A DNA stretch of 12,208 nucleotides, taken from assembly GCA_030619095.1 (NCBI GenBank), contig JAUXCB010000013.1, positions 1 through 12,208 on the forward strand, in the 5' to 3' direction. The notes beneath the pieces are model-generated. The model saw only the letters and a program-made list of their open reading frames with translations, was not told where the DNA came from and made no database searches. Position numbers and translations under genes: made by a program. Source of the stretch: Verrucomicrobiota bacterium. Lineage in GTDB: Bacteria; Verrucomicrobiota; Kiritimatiellia; Kiritimatiellales; Tichowtungiaceae. Of the stretch, positions 1 through 5,551 are shown one piece after another. The first letter of the stretch is position 1; every line of letters begins with the position of its first letter.

Positions 1-125
1 AACGATATAACGCAATGCACCGACAATGGGGGCATCATTTCCAAGGCCGATACAAGGCAAAGGCAAAGGGGTCAGCCTTATATTTTAAGGATTTATTCTT
101 GAGAACCGTTCGAGACCGTGGTTAG
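1..125 (+). pseudogene. Truncated, chimeric copy of the Y1 transposase gene
   Basis: Bases 1-63 match bases 386-448 of the complete transposase gene downstream with one mismatch (A at 37, T at 422). They read in the same frame, giving RYNAMHRQWGHHFQGRYKAK, where the second of the two adjacent His replaces a Leu. After base 63 the match stops and the frame runs into the left end of the element (AGGGGTCAGCCTTATATTT) until a TAG at 123-125. What is visible is therefore an internal piece of a second copy of the same transposase, fused to an element end. Its N-terminal part, if present, lies left of the window. It lacks the catalytic-tyrosine region and cannot be active. A small tandem GGCAAAG/GCAAAG at the joint (57-68) suggests that the junction formed by recombination or template switching at a short repeat. 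Confidence 0.8.
67..85 (+). repeat. Left end inverted repeat of the transposase element
   Basis: The sequence AGGGGTCAGCCTTATATTT is exactly complementary to 1136-1154. It forms the junction with the transposase fragment on its left. Confidence 0.85.
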
Positions 126-132
126 GTGGGGT

Positions 133-1143
133 ATGCCAAGAGCTTTACGTGTTGAATATGAAGGGGCGACCTATCATGTGATGTGTCGCGGAAACCGCAA
201 CAACCCCGTCTTCTCATGCGAGGAGGATGTTGCCCTTTGGCTCAAAACGCTGGGAGAGGCTTGCGAACGCAGTCAGATGATCGTTCATGCCTACTGCCTG
301 ATGCATACGCACTATCATCTTCTGCTGGAAACACCAAAGGGAAATCTAGTGGAGGGAATGAAATGGTTGCAGGCAACCTTTACACAACGATATAACGCAA
401 TGCACCGACAATGGGGGCATCTTTTCCAAGGCCGATACAAGGCAAAGGTGGTGGATGACGATCCCTCCTATTTCCGTACCGCGGGACTTTATATTTTATT
501 AAACCCCGTTGATTCGGGGCTGATTGATCTTCGGAAAGAATCCTTGGATCGCTACTCATGGAGCGCCTATCCGAGCTATCTTTCACCTCCCTCCAAACGC
601 CCCGTCTGGCTGAAAACCGATCGTCTGATGAAAAGTGTCGGAATCGGAAAGGATTCTGCAGCAGGACGTACTGCCTTCGGGGCTTATGTCAAAGAACGAG
701 GGTTGTCGCTTCAGCTGAACAGGCTCACCCCTGATGATGAGTCTGAATGGAAATCCATGGAACGGGGATGGGTTCATGGAAGTGCCGATTTCAAAAAGGC
801 CATGATCGAATTACTGAAAACCCAAGATCCGATTCATAAAGCGCCCTCGGGAATACAGCACAGAGATGTCGGGGAACAGGAGGCTCTTTTGACTCTTCAA
901 CGGGGAATGCGTGTGCTGGGGTTACGTGCGGACCAACTCCAAACGTTGAAGAAATGCGATGAACGGAAGCTTCTTTTAGCGGGTTGGATCAGACGCTATT
1001 TTCCTGTTCGTTCAGCATGGTGTTCGGAGCACTTGGTTATGGGGCATGTTTCTGCGATCACTAAAGCATGGAAGTTTTATGAAAACCCGCCAGAGACGCG
1101 AAAAAAAGACAAGCAAAAGCTTGAAGCAATAGTGGAAATATAA
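133..1143 (+). CDS. REP-associated tyrosine (Y1, HUH) transposase
   Basis: This is a 336-residue member of the Y1_Tnp/TnpA_REP family, single-strand HUH endonucleases that cut and join one DNA strand through a tyrosine. The N-terminus MPRALRVEYEGATYHVMCRG is the family's usual opening. That supports the ATG at 133, with an SD-like AGGTGG at 124-129, over the in-frame GTG at 118. The HUH motif is seen as HTHYHLLLE around residues 58-66. The conserved FQGRYKAK block follows at about residues 98-105, and the catalytic tyrosine is probably in LYILLNP near residue 120. The C-terminal half (about 150-336) is less conserved. It contains a region rich in basic and Trp residues (GWIRRYFPVRSAWCSEHLV) that resembles the DnaA-like helix-turn-helix tail of long RAYT proteins, but I am not certain of this. 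No frameshift is seen, so the gene appears intact. Confidence 0.9.
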   Translation: MPRALRVEYEGATYHVMCRGNRNNPVFSCEEDVALWLKTLGEACERSQMIVHAYCLMHTHYHLLLETPKGNLVEGMKWLQATFTQRYNAMHRQWGHLFQGRYKAKVVDDDPSYFRTAGLYILLNPVDSGLIDLRKESLDRYSWSAYPSYLSPPSKRPVWLKTDRLMKSVGIGKDSAAGRTAFGAYVKERGLSLQLNRLTPDDESEWKSMERGWVHGSADFKKAMIELLKTQDPIHKAPSGIQHRDVGEQEALLTLQRGMRVLGLRADQLQTLKKCDERKLLLAGWIRRYFPVRSAWCSEHLVMGHVSAITKAWKFYENPPETRKKDKQKLEAIVEI

Positions 1144-1154
1144 GGCTGACCCCT
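1136..1154 (-). repeat. Right end inverted repeat of the transposase element
   Basis: This is the exact reverse complement of 67-85. It overlaps the last codons and TAA stop of the transposase gene. Confidence 0.85.
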
Positions 1155-1184
1155 ATGTCAAAAGGGAAAAGTTTCAAATCGGGG

Positions 1185-1212
1185 TGGACAACCTGAAATA
1201 TTCGACTATGGT
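1185..1212 (+). promoter_or_regulatory. Candidate promoter of tRNA-Tyr
   Basis: TGGACA (1185-1190) and TATGGT (1207-1212) are separated by 16 bp. Transcription would start about 14 nt before the tRNA. Both boxes are only fair matches to the sigma-70 consensus, but the position fits and lies just outside the mobile element. Confidence 0.45.
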
Positions 1213-1232
1213 ATCGGTTCTCTTTTGAGAAT

Positions 1233-1317
1233 GGTGGGGTACCGAAGCGGTCAAACGGGGCAGACTGTAACTCTGCTGGCTCAGCCTTCGAAGGTTCGAA
1301 TCCTTCCCCCACCACCA
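1233..1317 (+). tRNA. tRNA-Tyr (anticodon GTA)
   Basis: This is a complete class II tRNA of 85 nt including an encoded CCA. The acceptor stem is GGTGGGG (1233-1239) with CCCCACC (1307-1313), all seven pairs being Watson-Crick. The D stem is CCG/CGG with an AAGCGGTCAAA loop. The anticodon stem GCAGA/TCTGC encloses the loop CTGTAAC, with GTA at 1267-1269. A 13-nt variable arm with a GGC/GCC stem is typical of bacterial tRNA-Tyr. The T arm is GAAGG-TTCGAAT-CCTTC. The discriminator is A1314 and CCA is at 1315-1317. Confidence 0.97.
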
Positions 1318-1324
1318 GCCTTTG

Positions 1325-1517
1325 CGATGAGCAAAGCGAAATGTGAAGGCTGTCACGCCGTAGCCTTGGCGGAGGCGGACTTGTGTCAAATATGCAAGTC
1401 ATGCTTTTGCTCATCGACTACGGCTTGGCAGGCCCGGTTGCGGAAATGAAAGGTGTCCGGTTTGAAAATGCAGACGCGATGCCTCGAAGACTCTCGACCC
1501 TTCGGGACTCATCGCGT
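1325..1517. repeat. Hairpin-rich intergenic repeat region after tRNA-Tyr
   Basis: The roughly 250 bp between tRNA-Tyr and the next gene hold no convincing ORF but several inverted repeats. CGATGAGCAAAGC (1325-1337) pairs with GCTTTTGCTCATCG (1403-1416) apart from one bulged base. Inside it, GCCGTAG (1357-1363) pairs with CTACGGC (1418-1424), so the two stems overlap and may be alternatives. ACGCGATG (1474-1481) pairs with CATCGCGT (1510-1517), with CGAAG/CTTCG (1485-1489/1500-1504) nested inside. The stretch GTCACGCCGTAGCCTTGGCG looks like a dispersed intergenic repeat of the type seen in many copies in PVC genomes. That last point is recollection and cannot be checked here. Confidence 0.5.
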
Positions 1518-1520
1518 TCC

Positions 1521-1553
1521 GAGGCGACGAATACGTCGCCTCTATTCTTTTTT
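1521..1553 (+). terminator. Intrinsic terminator
   Basis: A perfect 9-bp stem GAGGCGACG (1521-1529)/CGTCGCCTC (1534-1542) with an AATA loop is followed by TATTCTTTTTT. It probably ends transcription from the tRNA-Tyr side and insulates the next gene, whose -10 box begins 5 nt further on. Confidence 0.85.
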
Positions 1554-1557
1554 GAGG

Positions 1558-1563
1558 TATAAT
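1558..1563 (+). promoter_or_regulatory. -10 box of the 227-residue protein gene (leaderless arrangement)
   Basis: A perfect TATAAT ends 7 nt before the ATG at 1571, so the expected transcription start falls on or next to the ATG. No ribosome binding site is present. The -35 position falls inside the terminator stem (GTCGCC) and is poor. Confidence 0.55.
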
Positions 1564-1570
1564 CCAACTA

Positions 1571-2254
1571 ATGAAAAACCACCCGCAATTTGATTTTTGG
1601 TACGCAGTCAACAACACCGAGATTGTATCGACCCCCGAACAGCGCCTCGAAACATTCGGGGCCACCATGGTCAATTACCATCTCGTGACCGAACTGATGG
1701 ACTCCGTTGATAAAGTCCGCGTGCGCGAGGGAAAACTCAAAGCCTTCCGTCCGGAGATTATCACCCCGCCCTCCGTTACCGATGGAATGCTCGAAGGCTT
1801 TGGCGAAGAAGCCCGCGACTATGCCGACTGGCTCCGCCATAATGCACAGGAGATGCAGATCCTGAAGTACGGATTCAAGGTGCAAAAAAAGGAAATCAAC
1901 GACTACATCCTGAGCGATTCGCTTGAAACCGTGGTAAACCGCGTCAAAGACGAACTGGCGGAACGCGATGATCCGCTCGGGGCGGTTCTCGTTGGCGTAG
2001 ATCGCCCCTGGGAGGTCTGCCTGCTCAAACTGATGGTCGAGCTGGTCCAGAATTCGGCACCGGGCAATATGCAGGATATTCAACAGCAGAATCGTGACCA
2101 GAAAACCCATTTTCACCAGACCCTGGAAAAGGCCTTCCTCGATGCATCCCGCGATGCATCCCGCGTGCAGGCGCTCGCCGATCTGCTCAAAAAAAACGGC
2201 CTGTTCGAGTGCTACGAAGATCGCTTCTTCGCCGTCGTACAGGCTTCTAAATAA
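1571..2254 (+). CDS. Conserved-looking protein of unknown function (227 aa)
   Basis: I do not recognise the family. The protein is soluble and acidic, with no signal peptide or membrane segment. It is rich in predicted helix and carries clusters of charged residues (for example EEARDYADWLRHNAQEMQ around 79-96 and RVKDELAERDDP around 124-135). The only longer hydrophobic stretch, LGAVLVGVDRPWEVCLLKLM (136-155), is probably a buried core segment. The last third contains an exact 12-bp tandem duplication (GATGCATCCCGC at 2141-2152 and 2153-2164) that gives DASRDASR. The ATG at 1571 is chosen because TATAAT lies 7 nt upstream, there is no SD, and no upstream in-frame start is likely beyond the terminator. 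Codon use looks normal for the neighbourhood. The gene stands alone between two tRNA genes. Confidence 0.75.
   Translation: MKNHPQFDFWYAVNNTEIVSTPEQRLETFGATMVNYHLVTELMDSVDKVRVREGKLKAFRPEIITPPSVTDGMLEGFGEEARDYADWLRHNAQEMQILKYGFKVQKKEINDYILSDSLETVVNRVKDELAERDDPLGAVLVGVDRPWEVCLLKLMVELVQNSAPGNMQDIQQQNRDQKTHFHQTLEKAFLDASRDASRVQALADLLKKNGLFECYEDRFFAVVQASK
2141..2164 (+). repeat. 12-bp tandem duplication inside the 227-aa gene
   Basis: Two adjacent perfect copies of GATGCATCCCGC keep the frame and add a second DASR to the protein. They look like a recent slippage or duplication event. Confidence 0.85.
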
Positions 2255-2270
2255 AAAGCGGATGTGTGGA

Positions 2271-2299
2271 TTGACACACTCGGACGACTTGACTACCGT
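2271..2299 (+). promoter_or_regulatory. Candidate promoter of tRNA-Val
   Basis: A consensus -35 TTGACA (2271-2276) and a weak -10 TACCGT (2294-2299) are 17 bp apart. The predicted start is about 8 nt before the tRNA. A second TTGACT at 2289 has no matching -10. Confidence 0.5.
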
Positions 2300-2313
2300 C
2301 TGGTTCCCTTTTC

Positions 2314-2390
<77 letters not shown>

Positions 2391-2440
2391 CTTCAACTCA
2401 CGGCTCTTCCCCAAAGACGGGGGCAAGGGCGAATTCCCAT

Positions 2441-3466
2441 TCATGGCGTGCGCAAAAGATGGACCATCACCTCATACACCGCAGTATAAATTTTCGGATC
2501 ATTGGAAGCACGCGGGCCCGCCACATTCAGAACAAATTTCTCAAGGGAGGGAACCTCGTCTATCATTTTCTCCAAGGGATGAACCGGGTCGGATAAATCC
2601 ATGTGCATCCAGGGCTTCCCCAGTTCTTCGGCGAACTGCTGTGTCAGAAAGGATCCTCCGGAAAGCAGGCCCTGAGTAAAAATCACGGTCAGATCCGCCG
2701 CCTCCACATTCATTCGCGTCCGAACCGGATACTCCCCCGACTCCGTCTCCTCCAGGTGATATACAGATGGGATTGGCCCCTCTTCCGAAAGCCGACCTTT
2801 CGGGCACCAGCCACCATGCGGAACCCCACACGTTATCGCGGCGTCGAGTGCCGCGCGATCCGCCCCCGTTTGCCCGCCGGAAATCACTCGAACAATCTCC
2901 CACTGCCGCAGTGCGGGACTGCAAACCAGCCGCATCAAACAGTTCCCCAGCGGATTTTTTGGAGAGCCCGCTTCGTAGAGCCCTCCGCACGCCTTCACAA
3001 AACCGCGCGCCTCCAGCTTTGAGAGATTCCACTGAAGTGAAATCGAACTCATTCCGCTCGCTTCAAGCAATTCGTCAAAGCTCCCGCCCGAAAGATGCAC
3101 CACCTGCATCAAAAAAATTCGTCGAGAGTGTGTAAAAGCCGTCGCCTCACGAAACACAGTTTCCAGAGGAATTTTATCGATAAAACTTTGCCGAAGCGCA
3201 GTCAGCAGTTCTTCAGCCCCATCCACCCCGGGATTTGCTTCTGCTCTATAGATCACTCTTTTTCCGTGACGCGTCGATGTGATCAACCCTCTGGCATTCA
3301 GCGTTCGTAGCTGAATCGTAGCATTCTCCCGGCTTGCACCCGTTGCACGGGCCAACTCGCCGACACAGAGGCCCTCCGATTGGAAAATTTTCCATAACAA
3401 TCTCAATCGAGTTATATTGGCAATTACACGGCAGGTTCTCCAAAGGGTTGGTCGTAGTGGTTTCAT
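2441..3466 (-). CDS. Two winged-helix (ArsR-like) domains fused to a SLOG/MoCo-carrier-like nucleotide-binding domain
   Basis: The 341-residue protein has three parts. Residues about 10-75 form an ArsR-type winged helix (ANITRLRLLWKIF, then VGELARATGASRENATIQLR and a basic wing TSTRHGKRVIYRAE). Residues about 105-166 look like a second, more divergent winged helix (TAFTHSRRIFLMQVVHLSGG, ISLQWNLSKLEARGFV). Residues 191-341 match the putative molybdenum cofactor carrier/cpYpsA branch of the SLOG superfamily: ISGGQTGADRAALDAA (195-210), HGGWCPKGR (217-225), TRMNVEAADLTVIF (250-263), LSGGSFLT (268-275) and NVAGPRAS (314-321). SLOG domains bind nucleotides or nucleotide-like ligands. I infer a ligand-responsive repressor or sensor whose effector is bound by the SLOG part. 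The strong palindrome at the promoter supports autoregulation. No SD precedes the ATG; the start is set by the N-terminal fold. The neighbours (tRNA-Val, IS remnant) give no clue to targets. Confidence 0.85.
   Translation of the reverse strand: MKPLRPTLWRTCRVIANITRLRLLWKIFQSEGLCVGELARATGASRENATIQLRTLNARGLITSTRHGKRVIYRAEANPGVDGAEELLTALRQSFIDKIPLETVFREATAFTHSRRIFLMQVVHLSGGSFDELLEASGMSSISLQWNLSKLEARGFVKACGGLYEAGSPKNPLGNCLMRLVCSPALRQWEIVRVISGGQTGADRAALDAAITCGVPHGGWCPKGRLSEEGPIPSVYHLEETESGEYPVRTRMNVEAADLTVIFTQGLLSGGSFLTQQFAEELGKPWMHMDLSDPVHPLEKMIDEVPSLEKFVLNVAGPRASNDPKIYTAVYEVMVHLLRTP
3422..3430 (-). promoter_or_regulatory. Possible secondary half-site of the wHTH-SLOG regulator
   Basis: AATTACACG repeats the first 9 bases of the upstream palindrome, 48 bp away and inside codons about 13-15 of the gene. 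It may be an auxiliary operator. Codon constraint or chance are the alternatives. Confidence 0.3.
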
Positions 3467-3469
3467 ATG

Positions 3470-3493
3470 AATTACACGTTTAAACGTGTAATT
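3470..3493. promoter_or_regulatory. 24-bp perfect palindromic operator
   Basis: AATTACACGTTT is followed without a gap by its exact reverse complement AAACGTGTAATT. The site spans the predicted transcription start and 5' leader of the wHTH-SLOG gene and abuts its -10 box, the classic position for an autorepressor of the ArsR type. Confidence 0.75.
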
Positions 3494-3522
3494 AAAATAC
3501 CTCTACAAATTATTTATAGCAA
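3494..3522 (-). promoter_or_regulatory. Promoter of the wHTH-SLOG gene
   Basis: On the minus strand, TTGCTA (3522-3517) and TATTTT (3499-3494) are separated by 17 bp. The start would be near 3487, inside the palindrome, leaving a leader of about 20 nt. Confidence 0.6.
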
Positions 3523-3657
3523 GTCCCTGCTGTCCCAACGTTTGAGAGAGTAATCGACATAAGATACGTAATATAAGTTTGTTGCAGCTAAATATGACCC
3601 GTGCCGACTTGAATCGGATTTCAGGATATGATCGCACTCTTTTACGGAGGGCGAACG

Positions 3658-3867
3658 ATGTATTCCGGAGCAACGGTCTTTTCCCGGTTGATGCAGCAAC
3701 TTCCATGGTGGCGATTCCAGACGTTTGTCGATCGCGATCAAGGCGACTACAAGGTCAAGACCTTCCGGTGCGCCGAACCCTTCCGGGTAATGGCTTTTGC
3801 GGCGCTTCTCGGATCTGCGCTTTTGCACCGCTACAAGAAGGGTAAACATCTGTACGGGCGCAGATAA
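3658..3867 (+). pseudogene. Truncated IS4-type transposase (DUF4372 N-terminal part)
   Basis: The first 48 residues (MYSGATVFSRLMQQLPWWRF, then DRDQGDYKVKTFRCAEPFRV) match the DUF4372 region that opens many IS4-family transposases. The family continues with an AQLTYRESLRDIE-like block. Here the match breaks off after FRVMAFA (about base 3801) and the frame ends 21 residues later in unrelated sequence. The DDE catalytic domain is absent, so this is an insertion-sequence remnant. The ATG at 3658 is preceded by a strong GGAGG at 3646-3650, so a 69-residue peptide could still be translated. No terminal inverted repeats were found. Confidence 0.75.
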
Positions 3868-4095
3868 CGGTCGATCGCCGGTTGACCCGGTGATGCTCTA
3901 TAATGTACCGGGGCGTTCCGGTCGTGAGATGGTCATCGATACAGTGACGCGCTGAAGGACGAACTGAAACAAACCCCTTCAGGTCTGGATGTGATCTGGC
4001 GGGTTCCTTTTTTTCGTTGACCTGCCGCCCCGTATATCTGAAACGGGTTTTTTATGTCGCAGGAAAGAGAAGGGGAGACGTGCCGGAGGAAAAGG
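3868..4095. other. Non-coding gap with possible small transcription unit
   Basis: There is no convincing gene here. A perfect TATAAT at 3899-3904 (no good -35) is followed by hairpin ACCGG/CCGGT (3907-3911/3918-3922), a 7-bp stem CTGAAGG/CCTTCAG (3952-3958/3976-3982), a T-run at 4006-4016 and the weak terminator at 4029-4053. The stretch could be a small RNA of about 100-145 nt or simply decayed insertion-sequence DNA. It matches no RNA family I know. Confidence 0.3.
4029..4053 (+). terminator. Weak intrinsic terminator
   Basis: A 5-bp stem CCCGT (4029-4033)/ACGGG (4043-4047) with a 9-nt loop is followed by TTTTTT. An outer CCTGC/GCAGG pair may extend the structure. It faces the plus strand. 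Confidence 0.4.
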
Positions 4096-4404
4096 TTAAG
4101 GGACAGAAGGGGTGACCTTTTTTCTTTTTCTCAAAACAACAACCAACAAGGCGAGTTGTAATAGCAGAGCAATCGAGTTGGTCAGCCAGAGAGCAATCGC
4201 GCGGAACCGAATTCCATACAAGAACCAAAATGCAAAAATAATAACCCAGCCAACAACATAGACCATCGCGAGACTGCTCGGGTTTTTATCCTGCCATTCT
4301 TTAACAACCTGTACCGCGACAACTGCGCAAGCAACCAGTCCTGCGAAGGTGCCGATCCCTTCAAAAATATTTACGGGTATAAAATCTAAAAAATCCATAC
4401 TCAT
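4096..4404 (-). CDS. SemiSWEET-like (PQ-loop/MtN3) small transporter
   Basis: The 102-residue protein has three predicted membrane helices (about 17-35, 45-65 and 70-92). This is the three-helix bundle of bacterial SemiSWEETs, which dimerise to carry sugars or other small solutes across the inner membrane. The order is right: GIGTFAGLVACAVVAVQVVK, then a KNPSSLAMVYVVGW segment, LYGI, and LTNSIALLLQLALLVV, where the conserved Asn of helix 3 is seen as N76. The PQ motif is replaced by VQ. A basic tail (RKRKK) follows. AAGGA lies 4 nt before the first ATG (4404) and 10 nt before the second (4398), so the 100-residue form is at least as likely. It is the last gene in line with hypB, 57 nt downstream. 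Its substrate is unknown. Confidence 0.75.
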   Translation of the reverse strand: MSMDFLDFIPVNIFEGIGTFAGLVACAVVAVQVVKEWQDKNPSSLAMVYVVGWVIIFAFWFLYGIRFRAIALWLTNSIALLLQLALLVVVLRKRKKVTPSVP

Positions 4405-4435
4405 TCATCCTTAATTCAGAAGGGATCCTCTGTTT

Positions 4436-4455
4436 CCGGGAGGGGACCCCTCCGG
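4436..4455. other. Hairpin between hypB and the SemiSWEET gene
   Basis: CCGGGAGGGGACCCCTCCGG folds into a GC-rich stem with one bulged G and a 3-nt GAC loop. On the minus (operon) strand it lacks a following T-run, so it is not a clear terminator. It could instead affect mRNA stability or reduce read-through. Confidence 0.45.
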
Positions 4456-4461
4456 CGGTTT

Positions 4462-5181
4462 TTATGTGAGGGAGGCGAGGTAGTTGAGCCAGGCGTCCAT
4501 GCCGGCACCGGTTTTGGCGCTCAGCTTCAAGGTCATCATGCCGGGATGTACGCTCTGGATAGAGCGTTGGCAGGCCTTGAGATCCCAGTCCAGCAGTTCG
4601 GCCAGATCCATTTTTGTGAGGAGCGCCAGCTTGGCGATTGCGAACAGAACCGGATATTTTTCCGGCTTGTCTTCTCCCTCCGGTGTGGAGAGCAAGGCTA
4701 CTTTGAAGTGTTCCCCCAGTTCAAAGGCGGTCGGGCAGACCAGGTTTCCTACGTTCTCAATAAAGAGTAGTTGCGTGCCTTCTTCCAGCACATCAGGCAG
4801 AACGGCGGCCACTTGTTCGGCGTTGAGATGACACGAGGTTTTCGTTTGAATCTGAACAATTTTCGCGCCTTTGTTTGCGAGGCGCCGAGCATCATTATCT
4901 GTCTGCTGATCGCCGGTGATCACTGCGCACTTTATTTTTCCGTTCAGTGCATCGAGCGTTTTTTCGAGTAGAAAGGTTTTTCCGGAACCGGGGGAGGAGA
5001 TCAGGTTGATGGCGGTTACGCCGCGTGCGTCGAGCCGTTCTCGGTTGTGGTGCGCAATATGGTCGTTATGCGCCAGCACACGTTGCTGCACTTCGACGAC
5101 ACGGGGGTCGTGATCATGGCGGTGGGCGTGTCCATGGTGGGGGTGTTTGTTGGCTTCGCCGCATCCGCATTCAGTACACAT
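4462..5181 (-). CDS. hypB: Hydrogenase/urease nickel incorporation GTPase HypB
   Basis: HypB is a SIMIBI-class GTPase that delivers nickel to the NiFe-hydrogenase large subunit together with HypA. The 239 residues show the N-terminal CTECGC high-affinity metal motif (C2, C5, C7) and a His-rich stretch (13-24) for nickel storage. The P-loop SSPGSGKT is at 62-69. The interface metal-site residues C117-H118 (in TSCHLNAEQV) and C149 (in ENVGNLVCPTAFELGE) are present. TKMDL (189-193) stands in the G4 position and SAKTG at 221-225. The length is typical for forms with the N-terminal metal region. The ATG overlaps the hypA stop (TAATG, 5181), so translation is coupled, and GGAG lies 8 nt upstream. 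No other hyp genes (C, D, E, F) and no hydrogenase genes are in the window. Confidence 0.97.
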   Translation of the reverse strand: MCTECGCGEANKHPHHGHAHRHDHDPRVVEVQQRVLAHNDHIAHHNRERLDARGVTAINLISSPGSGKTFLLEKTLDALNGKIKCAVITGDQQTDNDARRLANKGAKIVQIQTKTSCHLNAEQVAAVLPDVLEEGTQLLFIENVGNLVCPTAFELGEHFKVALLSTPEGEDKPEKYPVLFAIAKLALLTKMDLAELLDWDLKACQRSIQSVHPGMMTLKLSAKTGAGMDAWLNYLASLT

Positions 5182-5522
5182 TATTCGATCTCCATGGATT
5201 GGATGTTAAATTCACGCCCGTTGACCAGCTCCACATCATCCGATTCACAATGGGTGCAGGTGCAACGCGGAAACTCGGGGCTCGACTCTTTTTCGCAGGC
5301 ACGGCAGCGGACGGTAATGGGCAGGTCGTTAATCACCAACTCTGCATCGGCCAGTCGGGTGCCGCTGGCCGCCATCGGAAAGGCAAACTCGAAGGCACCG
5401 ATCTCGATACCGGAGAGCTTGCCAATTCCTACTGTAACGCGGGTTGCGCGTGCGGCGTTTTCGACTGTAAGCACTTTTTCGGCTTCTTCGATGAGACTAC
5501 AGGCTAGTGAAAGTTCATGCAT
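5181..5522 (-). CDS. hypA: Hydrogenase nickel metallochaperone HypA
   Basis: The 113-residue protein begins MHELSLACSLIEEAEKVL. The N-terminal Met-His-Glu is the nickel-binding end of the family, which fixes the start at 5522 rather than at the longer in-frame ATG at 5600. The structural zinc site is two CxxC pairs 12 residues apart: C73/C76 and C89/C92 (CRAC...CTHC). HypA passes nickel to the hydrogenase precursor through HypB; in some species it also serves urease. No clear SD precedes the ATG, which follows a pyrimidine-rich CCCCTCTTTCCC, so translation may depend on the upstream 72-residue gene, 29 nt away. Confidence 0.96.
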   Translation of the reverse strand: MHELSLACSLIEEAEKVLTVENAARATRVTVGIGKLSGIEIGAFEFAFPMAASGTRLADAELVINDLPITVRCRACEKESSPEFPRCTCTHCESDDVELVNGREFNIQSMEIE

Positions 5523-5551
5523 GGGAAAGAGGGGCGAATCGCATTTCGCCC

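Larger units (their letters stand above)
67..1154 (+). mobile_element. REP-type (Y1/HUH) transposase element bounded by a 19-bp inverted repeat
   Basis: A perfect 19-bp inverted repeat flanks the transposase gene: AGGGGTCAGCCTTATATTT at 67-85 and its reverse complement at 1136-1154. The match stops abruptly on the outer side at both ends, so these look like the element boundaries. GGGGTCAG-type ends next to Y1 transposases of the TnpA_REP group are common in bacterial genomes (family knowledge). The right repeat contains the transposase stop codon (1141-1143). I see no target-site duplication, which agrees with HUH single-strand transposition, where none is made. The element ends about 30 bp before the putative -35 box of the tRNA-Tyr promoter. 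Confidence 0.75.

Noticed and set aside
1..1154. Simple insertion of the element into another transposase copy
   Set aside because: The left flank is transposase sequence, but the right flank after 1154 does not contain the continuation of that gene (expected sequence like that at 449 onward).
3514..3849. Minus-strand 111-codon frame opposite the IS4 remnant
   Set aside because: It has no recognisable domain and no ribosome binding site. The plus-strand frame has both a DUF4372 match and a strong SD.
4085..4120. GGGACAGAAGGGGTGACC near the 3' end of the SemiSWEET gene as another transposase-element end
   Set aside because: It only vaguely resembles the AGGGGTCAG ends, has no partner repeat, and encodes the last residues of the SemiSWEET protein.
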